DNA of 5,914 bases. It comes from Chloroflexota bacterium (GTDB lineage Bacteria; Chloroflexota; Anaerolineae; Promineifilales; Promineifilaceae). Of the stretch, positions 1-3,386 are shown piece after piece. The stretch is taken from NCBI GenBank assembly GCA_008501785.1, contig QQUD01001050.1, positions 1-5,914 on the forward strand, in the 5' to 3' direction. A program made the position numbers and the translations under genes. The notes beneath the pieces are model-generated. The model saw nothing but the letters and a program-made list of their open reading frames with translations, searched no databases and was not told the origin of the DNA. Position 1 is the first letter of the stretch. Every line of letters starts with the position of its first letter.

Positions 1-1618
1 CGTCGTTTCGTTCGTGGATGTGATTGATTAGCTTTTCAATGGCAGAATCGAACATGCCCTCTGAGAGTTCTTGCGAAATGTAAGGGCGAATCAGGTTAGC
101 CAATTCTTGAATGTTTGTGATGGTTGTTGTTTGTTCAAATGCTGTGGTGATTACCTCTTCAACATATGCGACATATTGCGCATGATACACTGTATCATCT
201 AGCAAGAACCGGATTAAGGGCCATTCTGCTGATGTATTTTCGTGTGAAATGTCGTCAAATCCCATGCGGTTTTGCTGCAATGCTTCGTTGTTGTCCCAGG
301 GAATCCAGGTTAATTGGCCGGTTTCTGGATTGTTGTACAGGTAATAGTTGTGGTATGCCGTGCCGTAGGTGTCCCAGTTTTGCATGACGCTGTTGGCAGC
401 CAACCAGCGCAGAAAAATATCGACATCAAAAATGGCTTCCAACTCAGTACGCCATGCTGCGGCATCAGTGGTGCGTAAATCAGATTCGAGTACGTCGTAC
501 AGTGCGAGAATGTCGCTCCAATCCGCTTCGTCAGCATTGGTTTCTTTGTCAAAATCATCTTCGTTGAACGTACCAGCGGCAAAAGATGCGCCGTATCCGT
601 CTGGTTTGTAGACATTGCCGTTGTCGTCTGCGAAATCAGTCTCGATTACGGTGTCGTCAACAACTTCAATCATGGTGTACAGACCGTAGTAAACGGACCC
701 TTCGCCATAATCTACATACACTTCGTAAAATGCGGTTTCAGATGTGGGGATGCCCATCTCATCAAAAACATCGTAAGCAATTGTTTCGTGGAGAAAGGTG
801 TCGTCGTTGTAGTTGCTGGAGAAACTCAACTGTTTGAAGCCGTAGAAGCGTTGATTGTCAATGCTGGGATTGCTGTCTTCAAATTCGTCAAAGTCGAGTT
901 TGAAGGGCATTTTTTCTTCCCCATTTGACCAGGTGGAGCGCAGAGATGAGTTGCCTTTGTAACGAAATCCGACATCGGTCCAGGTAGCCCCTTCAAATTC
1001 AATGGTGACGGGAATCCAGTCAGGGTTTGCGTTTTCTGCTTCCAACCCAGGACCACCACCGCGTTGTCCTTGCGCGTCTTGCGGTGGTGCTTCACCCTGT
1101 CCTTGCTGGTCTTGTGCTGGTGGGTTTCCACCACCAGGAGGATTGCCGCCAGCAGGAGGATTGTTGCCAGCGGGGGGATTGCCGCCAGCGGTGGGGTTAT
1201 TGCCAGTTGGTCTACCGCCCATTCTGTCGCTGCTGGTCCCGAATTCACCGTACAGGTCGGTCATGTTGTCTTGCAGCGACTGCCACTGGTCGGGATCAAT
1301 GGTAATGTCGATGCGGTTCACTTCGTCTTCGGGGAAGACGATTTCGTAGTTGAGATCAGCGTCGTTGCTGTGGGTTTCTGCGGTCCAGTTGCTGGGGCGG
1401 GCGGTGTCGGTGGTGGTGTCTGATGTAGTGGTTTGAGAACGGCCGTTTTCTCCCTCACTATCCTCCTCCACACTAGCATCATCTGTCGTAATCACTTCAA
1501 CCAGTGCTGAATTTGTCTCAGTTAACGCGGATACCTCAGAATCGCTGCCGCTGCTCACACATGAGACGGAAAGTAATGTTAGAAAAAGTAAAATAAAAAT
1601 TGTTGTTATTTTTTGCAT
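1..1618 (-). CDS. CotH-family secreted protein kinase, probable lipoprotein (3' end cut by window)
   Basis: A continuous frame of 539 codons runs off the left edge. It starts at ATG 1616-1618, behind AAAGGA nine bases upstream. Residues 1-20 are a hydrophobic signal ending LLSVSC, so Cys20 is a likely lipidation site, although Ser at -3 makes the lipobox imperfect. Residues ~21-80 are a Ser/Thr/Asp/Glu-rich linker. The CotH domain begins near residue 85 (VNRIDITIDPDQW), is interrupted by a Gly/Pro/Asn/Gln-rich stretch (~132-190), and resumes at DWIPVTIEFEG. Family motifs follow: RYKGNSS (Lys221), PFKLDFDEF (Lys240), YYGLYTMIE, NWDTY (Asp416), HNYYLY and IPWDNN (Asp442). The two Asp residues match the catalytic and metal-binding Asp pair of CotH kinases, which phosphorylate Ser/Thr on exported proteins (spore coat in Bacillus). 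The end at residue 539 (NHIHERND) resembles the close of a CotH domain, so little may be missing. Last gene of the VTC-DUF4956-CotH operon. The substrate is unknown. Confidence 0.9.
   Translation of the reverse strand, partial: MQKITTIFILLFLTLLSVSCVSSGSDSEVSALTETNSALVEVITTDDASVEEDSEGENGRSQTTTSDTTTDTARPSNWTAETHSNDADLNYEIVFPEDEVNRIDITIDPDQWQSLQDNMTDLYGEFGTSSDRMGGRPTGNNPTAGGNPPAGNNPPAGGNPPGGGNPPAQDQQGQGEAPPQDAQGQRGGGPGLEAENANPDWIPVTIEFEGATWTDVGFRYKGNSSLRSTWSNGEEKMPFKLDFDEFEDSNPSIDNQRFYGFKQLSFSSNYNDDTFLHETIAYDVFDEMGIPTSETAFYEVYVDYGEGSVYYGLYTMIEVVDDTVIETDFADDNGNVYKPDGYGASFAAGTFNEDDFDKETNADEADWSDILALYDVLESDLRTTDAAAWRTELEAIFDVDIFLRWLAANSVMQNWDTYGTAYHNYYLYNNPETGQLTWIPWDNNEALQQNRMGFDDISHENTSAEWPLIRFLLDDTVYHAQYVAYVEEVITTAFEQTTTITNIQELANLIRPYISQELSEGMFDSAIEKLINHIHERND
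1119..1208 (-). repeat. Five imperfect 18-bp tandem units encoding a Gly-Asn-Pro-Pro-Ala-Gly linker
   Basis: Units begin at 1119, 1137, 1155, 1173 and 1191, each 18 bp. The consensus on the plus strand is GGNGGATTGCCGCCAGCA with scattered changes. On the coding strand they read as six-residue blocks such as GNPPAG, NNPPAG and GNPPGG, about residues 137-167 of the lipoprotein CotH kinase. The block lies inside a longer low-complexity insertion (Gly, Pro, Gln rich) between two parts of the CotH domain. The unit stays in frame (18 = 6 codons), so gain or loss of units changes only linker length. Confidence 0.85.
1438..1447. repeat. Iterated palindrome AACGGCCGTT, copy 1
   Basis: Full ten-base palindrome inside the lipoprotein CotH gene, read there as Asn-Gly-Arg. 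One of five full copies in the window. Confidence 0.75.
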
Positions 1619-1627
1619 GATAATGAT

Positions 1628-1633
1628 TCCTTT
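1628..1633 (-). promoter_or_regulatory. Shine-Dalgarno site of the lipoprotein CotH gene
   Basis: AAAGGA on the minus strand sits nine bases before ATG 1616-1618 and overlaps the last base of the DUF4956 stop codon. It supports this start and suggests that translation of the two genes is coupled. Confidence 0.65.
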
Positions 1634-2265
1634 TAGTCCAATTCAGTTTGCAAGAGGCTGTCTTCTTCTGTGCCAAATGCGGTGAACGCCTTGTTTGGAT
1701 CGTTGTAGTAGATTTTTAGTTGAGCTGTATCACGGAGGAAGTTGATTTGTCCAACTTCACAGCGCGTAATCGGCAGGCCGGTGCGCTGCTGTAGATCGGC
1801 CAGCAGCAATTCATAATTTTCTGGCCTGATTAGCTCGATCTTTTCATAGGTGATGCGCTTCGACGTTTCGTAATGAAACCCCCAACCTTGTTCCAGCATA
1901 TACATCACCCCAATCATGACACCGTTGACCGTGAGGAGTTCCAGCCAGGAGCTGCTGCTCAACAAAATAGAGTTGATGATCGGCAGAGCGCTGATTACAA
2001 AGAGGTATGTCATATCTCGAATTGGCATCGGGTTTGTGCGATACCGCAGCAATGAAAAAATGGCGAACAGACCAAATCCTGCGCCCACACTTAACTCAGA
2101 GCTGGGTAAGTATGTCAACACGAAAAAGATGATGGTGTTGAATGCGAGAAAGGTGAATACGTAATTTTTGTTGTGCTTTTGTGGGTAGTAGATGTACCGA
2201 ATAATTATAAAAGCGATTCCGAGATTAAATCCGATCCCGATGAGAAAATTAATGAAGGTATCCAT
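1633..2265 (-). CDS. DUF4956 family multi-pass membrane protein
   Basis: 210 residues from ATG 2263-2265 to TAA 1633-1635. Hydrophobic segments lie at about residues 5-27, 36-54, 60-73, 86-103 and 108-124, giving four to five membrane passes. A soluble C-terminal tail of ~85 residues follows. The core GFGLFAIFSLLRYRT (63-77) followed by PIRDMTYLF (81-89) is the hallmark of DUF4956: a small-residue helix, an Arg-x-Arg turn and an Arg-Asp pair before the next helix. The length fits the family. No enzymatic function is known to me for it. Its known habit, from memory, is to neighbour VTC-domain and CotH genes, as here. Its start lies inside the VTC gene (17-bp overlap) and the downstream CotH gene begins 14 bp after its stop. 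A role as membrane anchor, channel or scaffold for the VTC protein is inference only. Confidence 0.88.
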   Translation of the reverse strand: MDTFINFLIGIGFNLGIAFIIIRYIYYPQKHNKNYVFTFLAFNTIIFFVLTYLPSSELSVGAGFGLFAIFSLLRYRTNPMPIRDMTYLFVISALPIINSILLSSSSWLELLTVNGVMIGVMYMLEQGWGFHYETSKRITYEKIELIRPENYELLLADLQQRTGLPITRCEVGQINFLRDTAQLKIYYNDPNKAFTAFGTEEDSLLQTELD

Positions 2266-3079
2266 GTTTTGCCTCCTGCTGCATGAGCTTGTTGACGTGG
2301 CGCAGCTTGGGTTTAAAGTTGTTGCTTTTTAGCGTTGGGTAAAGAAGAGTGGCGCCGATGCAATATTTGCTAAATCCAGACGGCCGTATTCCTAACCCGC
2401 GCATCTGCTGAATAAAGTCGGATCTCATTGAGAACCCTTCTTGTTTGACCTCGGCAATGGCAATGCCGGGTAATGTCACGTTATCTTGGTCGTGATGGAA
2501 TGCCAGGTTTGTATCCAGCGTTAGCCGTTCTGGGCGAACATTGCTTACCAACGTGATACGGGTAAAGCTGTTCCACAATGTTGGATGCAGGGTGTTGGCG
2601 TTGAGTGGCGCGTGATTGTGTAGGAAAACGGCCGTTTCCGCATCAAACCCCGTTGCCAAATCATCTGTCTGCATTCGGCTTTTAACCGTCCTGTTTTTGT
2701 TGGTTTTGTGTTTCACCTCAAAAAATGAGATGTGTGAATCCACATATTCTCGCGAACGCACTTTGTAGCGATTTGTCCAACCAGCGTGGTGTTTTTGATA
2801 CAGATCAAAAGCCTCGGTGTCAAAGTAAAGCGTTTGATATTGGTTCAGGCGCTGCTGTTTGATTTCCAATACGCGATACCGGTTTTGCAAGCGAGAAAGC
2901 GCTTGTTTGAGCTGGCTTTCTGTCATGACAAATTTGGTGTCTGTCCGATTGAGTAAAGCCACATCGTTCATTTCGTTGAGGCTGATGGGGGCGTAGTGCG
3001 AGAGGATGTGCGGTAGAGAAACGGCCGTTTCCCGTTCATCCTGTTTTACGCTCAATTGTGTTGCGGTTTGTGTGACCAT
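2249..3079 (-). CDS. VTC-domain protein, polyphosphate-polymerase-like
   Basis: 276 residues from ATG 3077-3079 to TAA 2249-2251. The tunnel-fold signature of VTC domains is complete: RTDTKFV (Arg45, Asp47, Lys49), LYFDT (Tyr85-Asp87), NRYKVRSRE (Arg104, Lys106, Arg108, Arg110), FFEVKHK (Glu121, Lys123, Lys125), KSR (Lys133, Arg135), RLTLD (Arg185, Asp189), IAEVKQE (Glu210, Lys212) and FSKY (Ser237-Tyr239). These basic and acidic positions line the nucleotide, metal and polymer path in yeast Vtc4, which polymerises polyphosphate from ATP. The length suits a stand-alone bacterial VTC domain. There is no signal peptide or membrane helix, so the protein is probably cytosolic and may act at the membrane through the DUF4956 partner. 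Bacterial members are annotated as polyphosphate polymerases mostly by homology, so the true product is unproven. First gene of the three-gene operon. Confidence 0.9.
   Translation of the reverse strand: MVTQTATQLSVKQDERETAVSLPHILSHYAPISLNEMNDVALLNRTDTKFVMTESQLKQALSRLQNRYRVLEIKQQRLNQYQTLYFDTEAFDLYQKHHAGWTNRYKVRSREYVDSHISFFEVKHKTNKNRTVKSRMQTDDLATGFDAETAVFLHNHAPLNANTLHPTLWNSFTRITLVSNVRPERLTLDTNLAFHHDQDNVTLPGIAIAEVKQEGFSMRSDFIQQMRGLGIRPSGFSKYCIGATLLYPTLKSNNFKPKLRHVNKLMQQEAKHGYLH
2272..2277 (-). promoter_or_regulatory. Shine-Dalgarno site of the DUF4956 gene
   Basis: AGGAGG on the minus strand lies six bases before the DUF4956 ATG and within the last codons of the VTC gene. It is a full-consensus site, so this internal start should be efficient despite the overlap. 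Confidence 0.8.
2380..2387. repeat. Iterated palindrome core ACGGCCGT, copy 2
   Basis: Eight-base core with flanks G and A. It lies in the VTC gene, read as Arg-Pro next to the FSKY motif. Confidence 0.6.
2626..2637. repeat. Iterated palindrome AAACGGCCGTTT, copy 3
   Basis: Twelve-base perfect palindrome in the VTC gene, read as Glu-Thr-Ala-Val. Confidence 0.75.
3018..3031. repeat. Iterated palindrome GAAACGGCCGTTTC, copy 4
   Basis: Fourteen-base perfect palindrome near the 5' end of the VTC gene, again read as Glu-Thr-Ala-Val. It is the longest copy in the window. Confidence 0.75.
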
Positions 3080-3085
3080 TGAAAA

Positions 3086-3092
3086 CCTCTTT
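3086..3092 (-). promoter_or_regulatory. Shine-Dalgarno site of the VTC gene
   Basis: AAAGAGG on the minus strand, six bases before ATG 3077-3079. It favours this Met over the next in-frame Met (residue 37), which would leave too little before the RTDTK motif. Confidence 0.7.
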
Positions 3093-3102
3093 TTTGTTTC
3101 TC

Positions 3103-3108
3103 AATATA
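3103..3108 (-). promoter_or_regulatory. Possible -10 box of the VTC-DUF4956-CotH operon
   Basis: TATATT on the minus strand is one base from the TATAAT consensus and sits in the AT-rich stretch just upstream of the VTC gene. Transcription would begin about 17 bases before the ATG. No convincing -35 hexamer is found at 16-18 bp (the best nearby match, TTCACA, is 23 bp away), so this is a weak call. Confidence 0.3.
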
Positions 3109-3200
3109 TAACTATGATTTTGCCAGAGAATTGTGAAGAGATTGTTTGGAACCTGTTTTCGATATTTTAAGATTTGGGAGGGCGGGTGCATTAAATTTGG

Positions 3201-3240
3201 AACACAGAGTTACACAGAGAAGCACTGAGAAACACAGAGG
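3201..3240. repeat. Four tandem 10-bp CACAGAG units
   Basis: Four consecutive ten-base blocks, AACACAGAGT, TACACAGAGA, AGCACTGAGA and AACACAGAGG, share the core CACAGAG (CACTGAG in the third). The period is exactly 10 bp, close to one helical turn. Similar ACACAGAG-type strings occur between genes in many environmental bacterial genomes in my recollection. I know of no established function. A protein-binding array, or the edge of a non-autonomous mobile repeat, are both possible. Confidence 0.75.
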
Positions 3241-3266
3241 GGAGAGAGAAAAGAGAAGAAAGAAGA
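3236..3266 (+). repeat. 31-base uninterrupted purine tract
   Basis: Every base from 3236 to 3266 on the plus strand is A or G, with the first pyrimidine at 3267. It continues straight out of the CACAGAG array and leads to the hairpin at 3278. On the transcribed minus strand it would give a pyrimidine-rich RNA just after the hairpin. Such tracts can form triplex DNA or serve as a Rho-type or weak U-rich terminator context, but neither is shown. Confidence 0.7.
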
Positions 3267-3277
3267 TAAGTTGTCGC

Positions 3278-3320
3278 AGTGGCGGCTTTAGCCGGAACTG
3301 TTCCGGCTAAAGCCGCCACT
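3278..3320. repeat. Perfect 20-bp inverted repeat with 3-base loop (REP-like hairpin or terminator)
   Basis: The left arm AGTGGCGGCTTTAGCCGGAA (3278-3297) is matched base for base by its reverse complement at 3301-3320, with loop CTG at 3298-3300. It starts 30 bp after the stop of the CotH/lamin-tail gene, a place where a transcription terminator is expected. The stem is far longer than a usual terminator stem, and the transcript would continue with GCGACAACTTATC, not a run of U. It therefore looks more like a dispersed palindromic element that may also stop transcription. Confidence 0.8.
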
Positions 3321-3350
3321 CCAGACAGGGAAGTGGTTTTTAGATGCTCG

Positions 3351-3386
3351 CTAAGGGTTAACCACTATTGGCAGATAGATGACATA
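3351..3386 (-). other. Short C-terminal tail YVIYLPIVVNP, possible surface-sorting signal
   Basis: The last 11 residues before the TAG are hydrophobic with a Tyr-Leu-Pro core and follow directly after the lamin-tail domain. I recall comparable Tyr-Leu-Pro-(Leu/Ile)-(Val/Ile) endings on many secreted Chloroflexota proteins. No LPxTG motif or membrane anchor is present. A sorting or anchoring role is inference. Confidence 0.4.

Larger units (their letters stand above)
3080..3350. other. Intergenic region between the CotH/lamin-tail gene and the VTC operon
   Basis: The only gene-free stretch (271 bp). The part next to the VTC gene (3080-3180) is AT-rich and probably holds the operon promoter. 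From about 3200 it becomes a mosaic of simple DNA structures: a 10-bp-period array, a purine tract and a long perfect hairpin, each listed separately. No open frame with coding character was seen on either strand. The iterated AACGGCCGTT palindrome common in the genes is absent here. Confidence 0.7.

Noticed and set aside
826..1248. Minus-strand 140-residue frame over the 18-bp repeats
   Set aside because: It is an out-of-frame reading of the CotH gene. Its repeated Ala-Ile-Pro-Pro-Leu blocks come only from the DNA repeat.
1002..1423. Overlapping plus-strand frames rich in Gly, Pro, Leu and Cys
   Set aside because: They are antisense shadows of the Gly/Pro repeat of the lipoprotein CotH gene, with no family resemblance and no ribosome binding site.
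3201..3240. CACAGAG units as a CRISPR array
   Set aside because: The units are 10 bp and directly abutting, with no spacers and no cas genes.
3278..3320. Canonical Rho-independent terminator for the large CotH gene
   Set aside because: The stem is twice the usual length and no U-run follows on the transcribed strand. Kept as a palindromic repeat that may still end transcription.
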